64,000 bases of DNA from Lepiota brunneoincarnata (Eukaryota > Basidiomycota > Agaricomycetes > Agaricales > Agaricaceae): assembly GCA_023014365.1 (NCBI GenBank), contig JAEBUN010000009.1:62001-126000 (forward strand). The letters are read 5' to 3'. Positions within the stretch are counted from its first letter, which is position 1, and every line of letters begins with the position of its first letter. Shown piece by piece: positions 23,466-35,170 of this stretch. The position numbers and the translations under genes are program-made. Below the pieces are notes generated by a model that had not been told where the DNA came from, did not search any database, and saw only the letters and a program-made list of their open reading frames with translations.

Positions 23466-26400
23466 TCAAAAGACGTCCTGAGAATGTGGGCAATCGGAAA
23501 GGGTATGTCCCCATGTCTCGCAGTCCGAGCAGAACTTGTCTTCGGAGGCACGTGTTCTCGACAGCGTTGTGGGTACATCCTCTTTCAGGAGATCGCAATT
23601 GAAAATATCATGTCCAGGACGTTCACATATTTCGCATACGCTCTCATTTGCGGTCCGGGAATTCTCAGCATCAGAGCTATTGGTTGATGCAGAGCTGGTT
23701 CTGTGACGCGAGTCACCCCCTTCCCCGCCATTTTTGGTTGATTTCTTCATCTTGGATAGTTTATCCTTTAAGCGTTCCACTTCCTGCTCGAGCTCATCCT
23801 GTCGCCCAGAGATCAGGCATAGGTGGGTTATAGTGATGCCAAGAATTGACCTACTTCGCGATATATCTGCAAAATTTAAGATTTAGTATCAAGGGGCTGA
23901 TGGCTGACAATGGATGTACCTTTGATTCCACCAGAGCTTCAAGCTCGCCAATTTCCTTATTCAACTGCCGAGGATGTAAGTTCCACTTGAGCTATTCGAT
24001 TATCAGGTAGCCAGACTTACATCGTGCGTTGCTCTCGCATGCTTCATTTCCATTTCAACCATGCGTCTGCGTAGCTGTTCATCATCCGCCTGGAAGTTGT
24101 GGTAAATACAAGTTTCATGAGTAAAACATAACGTCGGTCTCACCTCATGGCGAGTCTTTTGTTCCTTCAACAGTCGTTGCAGGGCTTCCGTATCACATGG
24201 TCTGCCTAATCCTTCAGTTTCTGGGCTGTCATTGATCGCACTGTTGTCAAGGCTGTTCTCTAAGATTCGGACTTCCTGTGCAGTCGTAAGCGGTTGGTTG
24301 CCTTGAATAGGCGTGGACGGGGCTAACCTGACGAAGGTGTTCTGTTTCCGACTGCAATATCTGATTTTCTTTCTGAAGTTCCTGAACAATGTGTCTATGG
24401 TCCATCGTGAGCGAGTTCAACGTGATTATGTACCAAATTTCATACTTAAGACCAGTAATCTCCTCCCTGGTGGACATTTCATGCTTTGAAGGAGATGGAA
24501 CGAATATTTTCGAGTCATCCCCACTCGTGAGTGATGCGTCGCGACCTAGCTTTCTCCTCCCTGATTCGTTTGTATGTTCCGTTGGATTATTCATTAGATC
24601 AGCAATTTGCATGAGCAGTTCATTATTTTGGCTCTGAAGCTGAGCAAATAGTCAGTTTGAGGTCGATATGATGTGTTCGGATGCGCACTCTAAGATTTTC
24701 GGATCTTAAATCCTCTGATTGCTCGCTCTCTGGTTGTGGGGCACTACTAGGTAAGTTGCCGGCATTCTAGTCGCGGGGGCAACCATAAAAAAAGAAGTTT
24801 TACAAGATATATGAATATAAACTCACAGAAAGTTCGGCTCGTAGACTTTCGATCTCGGCACGTGCGTTTTCTAGGGCGACCTGGCTTTCCCGGAGGGCTT
24901 CCTCTATCTCTTCTACCCGGCTTCGAGCATGTGTCTCAGCTTTGGCCATTCGCTCAACCTCTCTTCGTCCTTCTGTTAACTCCGATTTCATACTGTCCTC
25001 TTTCTCTTTCAATTTTTTCATACGTTCTCTCACGACCGCCTCCTCCTTCTCACTAGCGATTCGGGAATCTTCAATGATATCTTCCATTGTCGCTATTTTC
25101 TTCTGTAGGTGTATAAGCTGATCCCGCAGGGTTTCGTTGTCAATCTCTGCTGCTGACGCATGACTCGACGAGCGGGCCGTTTGTATGTCAGTTTCCTGAC
25201 TCTTGTTTCCGTTCTCGAGGATTGCAATACGACATTCGAGGTCATATCTTTGGCTATCAGCGATATTAAGTCTCTCTTCGTAAAGTGCTATTGTTTCCTG
25301 AAAAAAGAAGTGAGGAATTCAGAAGTCTGATACGACCGACACATTCTCACCTGTCCGGCTAGTCTGAGTTCATCTACCTGAGTGCCTAACTCTTCAACCT
25401 GAGTGGCAAGATCTGCTTTGGCTGCTCGCAGGAGTAGATTCTCTTCCTCCAACTTCTTCTGTATAGAAAGAGCTTCTGCCAAATTATCGTTGAGTGCTCG
25501 AGTGGTACGCTGAGATTCACTTTGTTGATCGGCAAGATGTCCCTCAAGCTCGTCAACTCGTCGTTGACTGGCATGATGGAGCTCTTGCAACTGCTCGAGA
25601 TTGGCGGCGGTAGATTCATGCATTTTTAAAAGCTTATCCTTTTCCTCGGACATTCTGGAGGCGTCTTCGGCGGCCCTATCGCGGTCTTCTCGAAGGTGTT
25701 GTATAAGGCCTGATTGGACATCTGCCTCCATCCTTTCCTTTTCTGAACGTAGGCGCCCGTTTTCACTTTCAAGTGCTTCTAAGCGCGCCCGAAGGTGTTC
25801 GAGTTGACCCTCAGTTACATTGGAGTGCGATGAGCCAGCAGATTCAGAGCGGTGAGAAGATGCTTCCACCACATCTGTCATGAGGAACGCGATTTGATCT
25901 TGTATCGCTTTCCCCTGGAGTTCGAGACTGGTCAAAGTGATCTCCTCCATTTCTGGCTTATCGAGTGAAGCTGAACGTGGCGCCACCGATACTGGGGAAG
26001 CAGGAGGAGGCATTGCGACTGCGCTAGGTATTCGGACGCGAGGTGTGTTATTGGAGGGACGGCCACGTGTTGAGGGGAGAGATGGCCCCATATTAGAGAC
26101 CCGTCCACTAAGTCCTGGTTTCGGTGTTGAAAATGGAGAGCTAAGGGGTCGCGAGGGAGATGATAATGTCCTCGAGACTGGGGAGGGTGAGGAAGGGATG
26201 CTGGACTGGCGTTCTCCAACTCCTCTGACCGGGCTACCATCCTGCCCCTTTCGTGAATTGAGTTGCTTGGCTGTCATGTTGGCATATTTTGCCGCCCTGG
26301 ATCCTGGAGTAATTCTCTCAGGTATTTTCCAATAGTCACTCTTGGTGCTGACTGTAGATTTAGAGAGATAGTTGGATTTTATAGAAGGGGTAAAGCCAGG

Positions 26401-27269
26401 GGTAATTCGTCCACTAGATAGGGATGGTGTGACACGGCCATTAAAGGATGGAGTTGTGCGACCGCTGGACATAGACAAGGACGGTACACGAGAAGTCGAC
26501 AATGATGGGGTGTTGCGTCCAGAGAAAGAGGGTGTGACACGGCCATTTCTCGAGGAGGCAACCGAAGGAGGTCTGGCTACGTTAGTCTGGCGAAGGCAGG
26601 CGGGTGATAGCTTAGTAGTTGCGACGAAGACTCCGCAGTTATCTGGACATGAGAAGTATTGTATCCTGGGGAATAGTCACCAGATTTTGAGGCCAACAGA
26701 GGTAATGACTCATTGATCATTCTGCAACGATATGAAAAAAAAACTCACCCATTCACACTGCCATTGTTTTTGCCTCGGCCTGCAAATTGAACACTGAGCT
26801 CGACGCCAGCCCATAAGCCACTTTTGCCCTCAATCTCCCCCATATGCCGCAACGTTCCCTCTAATCCCAGCGAATCAATTCTGACACTATCCCCAACCTC
26901 AAACTGCCGATTTAAACTTTTTGCGAACACGTCAGAGTGGCGACTCGGGGGTCGGTTATTCGGTTTGGGGATAGCTGGTGTTTTGGCACGTTCTGAGGGC
27001 CGAGAAACATTGAAACGTTCAGCTACTGATCCACGACCTGACTGCAATGGGTGCGGGGATAAGGACTGAGAGTCTCCTTGCGACGTGCGGTGTTGCGCGG
27101 GGTCGTTTGCCTTGATAGCGTCCGCTAGAGCACGAGACATGAAATCTGCATCGGTTGGTTGGGTTTGCTGTAAAGCACTGGAGACTGAACGAGGGCGACC
27201 CGGTGTAGGGATGCTAGTTCTCCCTGGGGTAGGTATGCCCGATTGTCGAGGCTTCCCTGGGGTAGTCAT
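23466..27269 (-). CDS. CLIP-170-like microtubule plus-end protein (CAP-Gly)
   Basis: Eleven exons: 27269-26749, 26665-25351, 25297-24827, 24766-24689, 24639-24446, 24394-24328, 24275-24144, 24089-24021, 23964-23920, 23866-23855 and 23798-23466. A basic Pro/Ser-rich leader precedes one CAP-Gly domain (VGDSVRIDSLGLEGTLRHMG, GLWAGVEL, and GKNNGSVNG, matching the GKNDG motif, then YFSCPDNCGVFV), which binds EB1 and tubulin tails. A Ser/Thr/Arg-rich region with repeated RVTPSL-type units, a likely microtubule-binding and phosphorylated part, is followed by about 700 residues of coiled coil. The C-terminus has two CCHC zinc knuckles (CEICERPGHDIFNC, CSDCETWGHTLSDC), the LIS1/dynactin-binding module of CLIP-170. 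Exon 10 is a 12-base microexon encoding IYRE. Confidence 0.92.
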
Positions 27270-27358
27270 GGTGGGACGTGAGGATCGAAATACCCAGAGA
27301 ATGATGCTGATGTTCAAAGCTTTCCAATTATGCATGTCAAAGTCGCGAAACTGTTGCC

Positions 27359-27364
27359 CACGTG
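27359..27364. promoter_or_regulatory. CACGTG E-box upstream of the CLIP gene
   Basis: CACGTGAT lies about 90 bp upstream of the CLIP-170-like start codon, like the motifs at 9305 and 17253. Confidence 0.35.
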
Positions 27365-27780
27365 ATCGGCGGCTGCTCACACCCAAATCAGTGCGAGGTG
27401 ATAGGAGGAATGCTGGAAGATACCTCAGAGACACTAACAAAATTAATTAAAAAAATTCATATCAATGTGCAGGTTGCCTTCTTCTTCTTGTGGTACTTGG
27501 GAAGATGATGTATGGTGTATTGAAACGGTAGGGCAGGGGAAAGGAAGAAAGGAGTAAATTTTTTAATTGGAGTCAAGTTCCTCTCCTATTTATATACATG
27601 TTCTGTATCATCGTGTACAGTCAAAGTGTCTTGAGTTACAGTAGAGTAATTGTTCAAGGTCCTCCATGCTTTAGGCACAGAGGTGTTCATTCTGTGTTGA
27701 AGTGACTTGGCCTCCCTTTTCTTCTCTTTGACCTGCAAAGAGTCAAAGGCTATACCTTTGGGCCCACACATGAATTGTTG

Positions 27781-28188
27781 TTACATTTTACTGCTCCCCC
27801 TCAATTCATGCATTTGTAGTCCTAGTGCCATTGCAAAATGCTTTGCCTTTGCAGTCAGTAGTGCCTTCATCAGGGTATCAGCTACCATCTCCTCAGTCAG
27901 GCAATATTCCAGGCTAATCTTTCCTTCTTCAACCACATAGTGCATAAAGTGATATCTGATATTGATGTGCTTTGTTCTTGCATGGTAATTTTCCATCTTT
28001 GCTAGTGCCAGTGCCAACTGGTTGTCACAGTTTAGAGTTACAGCACCTGGCTGAGCATCAAAGAGCTCTCCTAGTAAGTTCCTGAGCAGCTGAGCCAGAT
28101 CACCTCTTTTGCTGCATGCATAGTCACTATGTATTCTGCTTCAGTTGTTGATAGTGTAATGAGTTCTTGCTGTTTAGAGCTCCATGAT
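27781..28188 (-). pseudogene. Copia RNase H, C-terminal part
   Basis: Read on the minus strand: LSTTEAEYIVTMHAAKEVIW, then a frame break, VTLNCDNQLALALAKMENYH, ARTKHINIRYHFMHYVVEEG, and TEEMVADTLMKAL. This matches the end of Ty1/copia Pol, including the typical R-TKHI-I-YHF and E-VAD--TK signatures. A frameshift near 28080 separates the two parts. It ends close to a purine-rich tract, as expected before a 3' LTR. Confidence 0.85.
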
Positions 28189-28310
28189 TAGGGGTACCAA
28201 AGTTCAATTCAATTCAAGTTCAGGTTCAGCCCCTGGCCCTGCCAGTTTGGTTCATGGTTCAGGCATGAAGATGAGGGGCCTGAACACATCCAAATGCATT
28301 CAAACCCATA

Positions 28311-29904
28311 CAGTAGGTCAAAAAACTGTCCCAATGTTTTCACTATTTGGAAGGATCAGCTAATAGTGGACCAAGGTGATTATATAAATACTTGGGAAAA
28401 TAGACAATGATAATGTAGCATATTGGGATTCTGAATCTGTTTAAATCATGTGATTTGTCCAAGAAGTAATGGATCAATTAATCATTTAAAATATTAACTC
28501 ATTGGGACAGTTTTTTGACCCTCTGTCATTTTCCTAAATCTGGTGTTGGACAGGCCAAATCAATACCAAATCAAGTGTGGTGATAACAAAAATTGTCATG
28601 TGACCTCTTCTATATCACATGATCATATTGAAATCACTTCAACCATCTTTTTTTTCTTACCATTATATCATAAAAGTTATATCTTTTATTCAGTGCTCTC
28701 AAGTCATTTTTCTTCTTCAGAATGGCTATTCCCTGCAACAAACTCAGTCCAAACTGGTCTAGGCAAGAGTACTATTGAGCACACCATGAAAGAAGTTGAC
28801 CAAGATGAGGAAAACGAATAAAGAAGGACAACTCCCCATACTATCTTCTCAGAATAAATAATCAACAATTTATTAAATCACTACTGGGAAGCCTGGACAA
28901 TGCTGTTCAAGCTACCCAATTCATCAAGCCTATCCTTCCTACTCCTGTCACACTTCAAACAATCTGAAATACACTTAAGAAGAACAGTTTCTGGTCTGTT
29001 GTTAAGACTAAATGATCTCCTCTTCAGAAGCAATGCTGAATTGCTCACTTCAAATTGCCCACAAGCACAAGGATTGGACTAGTAGAGGTTGGAAAAGGAT
29101 ATTATGTACAGATGAAACAAAAATCAACAAGCTTGGGTTATATAAAAAGATGTATAAGGGGGAAAGGACTCTCAGACAAGACTATTATTCCTACTGTTAA
29201 GCATGAAGGTAGTAGTAACATTATGATATGGCAGGCTATGGGATGGAAAGGAGTAGAAATGCTGATTGAGGTTGAGGGGATTATAGATGTAGAGCAGTAC
29301 TGTGATATTTTGGAGTATAGGATGGTGAACAGCTTTGAAACTTTGGAGATAGAAGAGGAGGAGTAGGTATTCAGGAGAACAATGGCCCAAAATACAAGTC
29401 TAAAAGGGCAATAGAGTGGTTTGAAGATAACAATATGCAAATTCTACTATATCCTGCCCAATCCCCTGACCCTAATTCCATTGAACACCTCTGGATATAC
29501 CCAAAGGACTGGTTGAAGGGATACAAGAAACTACCTGAGGAAGTATATGAATTATAGGACAAGTTGGTGGTAAAGTGGAATAGGATTGTTGCAGAAAGGT
29601 GCCAAAAACTTATAGAAAGTATGACCAGAAGGTTTAAGGCAGTTATCAAGGTAAAAGGAGACTATACAATGTATTAATTAGAAAAATGATAGGGGGTCAA
29701 AAAACTGTCCCAATGAGTTAATATTTTAAATGATTAATTGATCCATTACTTCTCAGACAAATCACATGGTTTAAATGGATTCAGGATCCCAATATGCTAT
29801 ATTATCATTATCTATTTTCCCAAGTATCTACATAATTACCTTGTTCCACTATCAGCTGATCTTTCCTAATAGTAAAAACATTGGGACAGTTTTTTGACCT
29901 ACTG
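28311..29904 (+). mobile_element. Decayed Tc1/mariner-like transposon, copy 2
   Basis: A sister of the element at 155-1748, with the same length (1594 bp), same termini and TA duplications (28309-28310, 29905-29906). It is inserted in the left part of the hAT-like element. The long terminal repeats and their inner inverted tips are present here too. Confidence 0.9.
28722..29677 (+). pseudogene. Tc1-like transposase remnant (copy 2)
   Basis: Better preserved than copy 1. Pieces in order: a helix-turn-helix-like N-terminal part with frame breaks, a TDETKINKLG-like segment (first acidic residue region) near 29110, GSSNIMIWQAMGWKG near 29210, then NGPKYKSKRAIEWFEDNN and PAQSPDPNSIEHLWIYPKD, giving the third catalytic Glu. 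In the second triad position the family has DNDPK; here it reads NNGPK, so that Asp is lost too. Several stops and frameshifts remain. It ends at TAA 29675-29677. Confidence 0.75.
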
Positions 29905-31148
29905 TAAGTCAGAGCTTCTCAGTAAACATGAGAACTTACAACAATTTTCCCAGTAGAAATAGGAAGATTGATGTATATATTGGGGACAACTGTAGGGATT
30001 GGCTAGCAGTTTTCACCAATTGATAGCCCCTGTTGACACCTCTTGAACATGCTGCTTTACACCCTGATTGACCCACCCCTTCCCTTGTCATTGCCATCAA
30101 CATCCTCTATGTTTATTCCTCATTTTGTAATCTCATACTGCACCATTCGTTGTACTACTACCACCATTTGATGCACATTTCTAAGAGCTTTCCAATGCCA
30201 TATTGCACATCCTGGGAAACACTCTTCTCGTGAAGTAACACATGTTTTCCTTGCTGATCACCATCTCCATGCAGATGTCTCTGTTCCAGGGCCATTTCTC
30301 AATGCCTTGGGACATGCTAACTCACATCTGGAAGGTCACTACCATGCCTTTCCAACAAGCTTACTCATGTCCAGTTGTGCCTGGCAGATGTCTCATCACT
30401 TTCCCTCCTTGCAGGGCTTCTAGATCCACTGCCTTGCTTCAACATGCTTGGGCTTATCTCTTTTATGTTGGAAATAAAAACCAATTATGAGTGTTATGGT
30501 ACACAGGGGGTCCAAGCATTGACTATTTGGACCCTTGGTCACCCACCTCCCAGTAGTTTGGCTCCTGAGCATTTTAATTTTCTCACCCTCTATGTAAAGG
30601 ATAGCCAGCATGCCAGGATAGTTATCTACTCCTTCTATTGTTCTGGGTTTACCTTAAATACCATAGCAATAATCCCCTGCAGTCTCAAGTTGTCACAGAG
30701 TCACACATACAAGTTTCTGAGGCTGTGAGTAGTCTTTATCATTTTCCTCTCATAACTATTACCTTATGTTGTCTGTAGAACAATTACTTGTCTTCTAGCA
30801 GGTATAGAATACATTGGTTCTTGCATATATGTATGAGTTTCTGAGGCTAATGATCACTCATATTCTAACACTTTACTCTTATTCACCCTTCCTACCCTTC
30901 TTTGGCTATTTGTACCTATCTTTTTTTTCTTTTTTTGGAGGGGGAAAATTTATGTGTATGAAAAGATGGGTACAAAACTGGACTTCTAGATAGGGAAGCA
31001 GAAGCAAAGGAATAGGAGCTCAAGGAATGGAACTTTGATTAGTTTATTGCCAATATAAACACTTTTTATGACATAAAAATTCAGGTTCAGGTTCAGGTTC
31101 AGGCTGAGAGGGTGCTGAACTGAACTGAACTGAACTTTGGTACCTCTA

Positions 31149-31361
31149 TCCATGATATAGCACCCCCTCCAATCAGGAACACATATCCCAATATTGCTTT
31201 TCTATGTTCTTGTGATGCTCTGTTGGCATTCATGTAACCAATAAGGCCTTCATTTTCCTTTCCCACAGGTCAGTCTGCAGGTTTTCATCCCAAGTAGGTA
31301 CCAAAAAATTCATTTTACACCATTCCAGTGGGCTGGTCCCTGGTTATCCAGGAAATGTAAT
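31149..31361 (-). pseudogene. Copia RNase H, upstream part
   Basis: Read on the minus strand: FLDNQGPAHWNGVK, a stop, IFWYLLG, a frame break, then GYMNANRASQEHRKAILGYV and FLIGGGAISW. This is the copia reverse-transcriptase/RNase H junction. It joins directly to the fragment at 27781-28188 when the hAT-like element is excised. It is cut at 31361 by Tc1 element E. Confidence 0.75.
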
Positions 31362-31362
31362 A

Positions 31363-31710
31363 CAGTGACCCACAAAACCATTCCAATATTTTGTACTTCT
31401 GACTTAAAGTAGTAATAGCTCAGTAAATAAAATAGCTATATTTGTGAATATATTTATAGACATAGCCAAATATGTCATATCTGACCCTGCAAAGTCGCGT
31501 TATGTAATACCTCCAAATGAGGCAATTATGAATTTTGTAAGCATTTTAAGTCATTGGAACAGTTTTGTCAATGGTAATTTTTAATACTAATCCAAGCAAT
31601 CACATGACTCTGTTAATTGTGAATCAACATGATCATGTGACCACATGTCTTTGACATATAAATAGATGTGCTGACAGCCATGTCCTATCATTCTCAACCC
31701 CCCTACCTAC
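31363..31710 (+). mobile_element. Tc1 element E, left part (5' terminus)
   Basis: Starts CAGTGACCCACAAAACCATT after TA (31361-31362) and matches, in reverse complement, the right end of the complete element D (54446-56051). It runs to a point a few bases before the transposase start codon, where LTR retrotransposon A begins. The rest of the element resumes at 57083. The last four bases, CTAC, are the target duplication of A. Confidence 0.88.
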
Positions 31711-32010
31711 TGTAAGGCTGCTACGAGTTCTCAGGGGTAAAAGATGTCCATTCGGTAACTATGTGGCACATATTTTAAAGGTTCTACATGTCTGTGTTTC
31801 TACAAAAATCGGGAATAAAAGGAGTGCTATGGTATGTAAATGAGAGACTGAGAGCGTAAACAAGCAAGTTTTCTACGTAAAATGAGTGTGAAGTTGGAAA
31901 GAATTATGTGTAAGATAAGAATAAATAGAGAGAGATAAAGAGTGAGCCAAATTACCACTGTACACTAGATAATTGTGACGTCCTCATGTAGCCAAGAGGG
32001 CGTCCCTACA
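31711..32010 (-). repeat. LTR of element A (3' LTR)
   Basis: Begins TGTAAGGCTG and ends TCCCTACA. It matches 56785-57082. Because the coding strand is minus, this is the downstream LTR. Confidence 0.92.
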
Positions 32011-32345
32011 CCTCCTCTGAGCTTTCTGAAAACAACTCTCATGAGTTGTTTTCACTTGTCTTCAATACCTGCAAGGTCCTCAGGGTCAACGAACTCTGTG
32101 ACATGGATATGACATGGTGAGCGAGTGTGGTAAGGGATGAGTTGAAAGGCTGCAAATTTGAGCCTTGAAACAGTGCCATTTGCTTCAGCAAGTGTGTAGG
32201 CACCGTTCCGGAGTCACTTGATGACCACCATGGGTCCTAAGTACTGTGGTTTGCACTTGCATCTGACTTTGGGCTCGATTTTCTTGTTGAGGACCAGCAC
32301 AAGGGTGCCTGGAGCAAAGTTGTAGTCGTGAACTTGGCTACCCAT

Positions 32346-33140
32346 TCACTTTTCAAAGTCTTGGGTGGAGGCAAAACGCGTTGCCAAGACTTGCTCATGT
32401 ATTTTGGCTAGATCACCATCGCGTTTTTTGAGGGCTTGAATTCGGATGGAGAGAAGTTGAGAGGTGGTGAGTTTTTGGGTGGGGAATGGGCATAAAAAGG
32501 TGGCCTCGGTGATGTCGAATGGAAGTAGTGGTTCAACCCCATGGACAGCATAGTATGGCATGTATCTCGTGGCTTTTTGAGTAGTTACTCTGTCAGCCCA
32601 GAAAATATATGGAGTATGCTCATACCAGCTGCAAATATCACCATTGCAGACCTTGACAAGGGCATCCTGGATGGTTCTGTGGGTTGTTTCCACAACTCCA
32701 TTGGACTGTGAGTTGTAAGCCAAGATCCGAATGTGACGGATGTGATACTTATTGGCTAGCTAATCCAAGGCTGCGACAAAGGCTGTTCCATTGTCTGTGA
32801 CTATTTCCTCAAGTCCTCCCCATCTGCACAAGATTTCTTCGAAAATGAAGGCTCCCAGTGTCCTGCCAGTCTCTCTAGTGAGGGCTCTCCATTCTGGCCA
32901 TCCAGTAAGGCTGCAGCGAGCTTGAATGATGTATTTTTGCCCATGAGATGGTGGCATGTGCATGGAGTCGATGTAGGCTTTCTGGAAGAGGGGGGCTGGG
33001 GTCTGGATCGTTGGTGGCAAGACTACCTGTTCTGTGGATTGGATCTGGCATGGATGGCATGTTTTAATGAACCAGTGGACATCATTTTTGAGTGAGGGCC
33101 ACTGGGCCGGTCAGCAAGAGTGCATCGAGTGGTATAGAAC
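32346..33140 (-). pseudogene. Element A integrase (degenerate)
   Basis: Read on the minus strand: the zinc-binding region is largely lost, then HACQIQSTEQVVLPPTIQTP..., KAYIDSMHMPPSHGQ (first catalytic Asp), CRWGGLEEIVTDNGTAF (second Asp) and, after a TAG where the family has Trp, NKYHIRHIRILAYNSQSNGV with VETTHRTIQDAL (catalytic Glu). A chromodomain was not seen. The order and spacing match retroviral-type DDE integrase. The stop at 32760 and others make it a pseudogene. Confidence 0.8.
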
Positions 33141-33548
33141 CCTTTGTGTCCTAAGTTGTCATGTGTTTGGGTAAGCAATCAATGGCGTTGTGATTTTCCC
33201 ATCACCACCACCTGGTGTCTCCCACCATACTCCTTCCTGCACAACCTCTCGTTGTTCATGAAGAACTTGCCTGCTTATTTGAGAAACCTTTTCTTGGCCT
33301 TTTCGGTGAGTCCCTCCAGCAGCTCTAGTGACGTTAGGAATCTCCTAATTTCCTCCAACTCTAGGTCTCTTTTTCTTGCCTTGTCATCATGGGGTGCTAG
33401 CTTGTCTGTCTTCTCCCTTTCCTCTGGGCTTTCTGGGCTGTTTCTTGGCTTGCTTCTGGTCTCCAAGACGGTCACCTCTCCTCCCCTCTCTTCAAAACCT
33501 CCCACTACCCATGTCCCACACCCCAACACCTTGTCATCCACCCATGCT

Positions 33549-35170
33549 TCAGCTTCTTCTTCTCCGAAGTCCTCCTCCTTGCTCTCCTCTCCTCTCCTTC
33601 ATCTTGACAATCCATCTGGTCCTTGGTGTTTCTTCCCTGGAACATGCACTAGTTTGAAGTTGAACATCAAGATAGCTGAGATTCATCGATTTACAGCTGC
33701 ATTTGGGTGTACATCTGGTTTGTTGATCATTCCTTTGATGTATTTCGCGTCGACCTCCACCACTAATTGTTTTGCACCCACCAGCCACAGTTTGCATGCG
33801 TTCAAGGCCCAAAAAAGTTTATACAGCTCCAGCTTAGCTTGGGAGTAGTGAGCTACCTTCTCATTCCAGGCAATAGATCCAAAACAAGCTGGCTGTCATT
33901 TCCCTGTGTTATCCATCTCACCTAGGATGTATCCAACTGTGATTAGGGAGGTGTCCACAGCCAAAATGATGTTGAAGGGTAAGGTATGGTCGATTGGCCT
34001 GATTGCCTCGCACATCGTGACCTTCTGCTTTATTTCCTCTATTGCCACTTTATGTTCCTCCTCCCATCTAAACTCCTCTTGTTTTCCTCGTGTTAACTTG
34101 GTGAGTGGTTCACATATCTCTGCAAATGACTTGATCCAATTCCTGACCATTCCTGCCATCCCCAGAAATCCTCATACTTCTGACACATTCCTGCACTCTG
34201 GCCACCTCAACACCTTCTCCACTGTCACCTCATCTGGTCTCTGCCCTTCATACATACACAGTCTCCCCACCACCACAATTTCTGGTAAGCACAGCTGGAG
34301 TTTCTTTGCTGATACTGTCACTCCTGCATGTTTGAGTCTGTGCAGTACCCGATTTAGGTCAATCATGTGTTCCCACAAGAATTGTCAAATGCCTGGGTTC
34401 TCCACTAGGACCTCATAAGTGCTGTCTAGTTTTTTGTAACGCATTTTTGGGCCTAATAGAGTAATGTTGTCTAGAAAATTTGGGGCTGTCTCTGTTTCCT
34501 CCTTCAAGAGGAAGGCAATGTCATTGTGAAAGATCCCAACTGAGCCTGTCCATCCTTGGGGTAGTACTGTTAGCCTCATTGTTCCTAGAGGTGTATCGAA
34601 GGTGGTAAAGTCTCGAGAGGGCTCTGCCAGGGTTCGGTGATCATACCCCACAAAGATATCTAGTCCTGAGTAGATGCCTCATGCTGCACATTGCTCCACA
34701 TAGAGATATATCAGAGGGGGGCTTTGGGAGTCTCGAATTGTGATTGCGTTGAGGGATGTCAGGTTATGCATGATCTGTATGTTGCCATCCTTCTTTGCCA
34801 CAGTAAACCACTGATGCCTGTAGGAGCTGTATGATGGCTCATATACCCCAGTCTTGATCTTTTGTTTGATAAGCCCAATTACTTTTTTGTGAAGCCCAGG
34901 GGGAATGGGTAAGGATTTCCTAGTCCATGGGATATGTTTGATGACTGGAATTTTGACAGGAGTGAAGTAGTCCTTGTGAAATTGGCCTTTTTCTGTCTCA
35001 TCCCATGCTAGGCCCAACTTGTTGTTCAACAGTATCTGTGCCACCAGTTTCTTTTCCTCTGGCCACAAGAAATCATTCGAAAATATCCCTAGCTTGTCCA
35101 TCCTGTCCTGCGTAAGGCATATTCCTGGCCGAAATGGAGGTGGAAGGACTGGTAACACAGGTAAGGTCAA
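33549..35170 (-). pseudogene. Element A reverse transcriptase and RNase H (degenerate)
   Basis: Motifs in order: PPGLHKKVIGLIKQKIKTGV, YEPSYSSYRHQWFTVAKKDG, FVGYDHRTLAEPSRDFTTFD, LPQGWTGSVGIFHND and an active-site loop reading FLDN where YxDD is expected, so the second catalytic Asp is gone. RNase H follows (LPFNIILAVDTSLITVGYIL and AKLELYKLFWAL). In-frame TGA codons at about 34385, 34172 and 33896 fall where related copies have Arg codons, consistent with CGA to TGA changes. The equivalent stop to 34385 occurs in element B at 48842. Confidence 0.85.

Larger units (their letters stand above)
28189..31148. mobile_element. hAT-like non-autonomous DNA transposon
   Basis: The ends are inverted: TAGGGGTACCAAAGTTCAAT on the left, and on the right the complement of TAGAGGTACCAAAGTTCAGT. 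They are flanked by an 8-bp direct duplication, TCCATGAT (28181-28188 and 31149-31156). Eight-base duplications and TAGRG tips are hallmarks of hAT elements. The subterminal regions carry GGTTCA / GAACTG repeats. The element lies in the copia RNase H gene, which reads through when it is removed. Without the nested Tc1-like copy it is about 1.36 kb. I see no transposase in 29907-31080, so it is non-autonomous or degraded. Confidence 0.85.
27464..31362 (-). mobile_element. Ty1/copia retrotransposon remnant (3' end), interrupted
   Basis: On the minus strand this is the 3' end of a copia element: RNase H sequence, a purine tract (complement of 27793-27801) and then a presumed 3' LTR. The LTR is about 27464-27787 and its outer end is not sharply visible. 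The RNase H reading is interrupted by the hAT-like element 28189-31148. It continues at 31157-31361, where it is cut by Tc1 element E. The 5' part of the element is not in the window next to it. Confidence 0.75.

Noticed and set aside
24395..24445. Reading through this segment of the CLIP gene as coding
   Set aside because: The frame is open, but GTATGA...CATAG borders and loss of coiled-coil pattern indicate a 51-bp intron.
31320..31361. Left flank of Tc1 E as part of the gag fragment
   Set aside because: A weak plus-strand match to gag (W-L--QE) exists, but the minus strand gives a longer, better copia reading (DN-GPAHWN-VK).
33144..33848. A 234-codon plus-strand open frame in element A
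   Set aside because: It is antisense to the RT/RNase H region and reads as low-complexity Ser/Leu shadow sequence with no domain.
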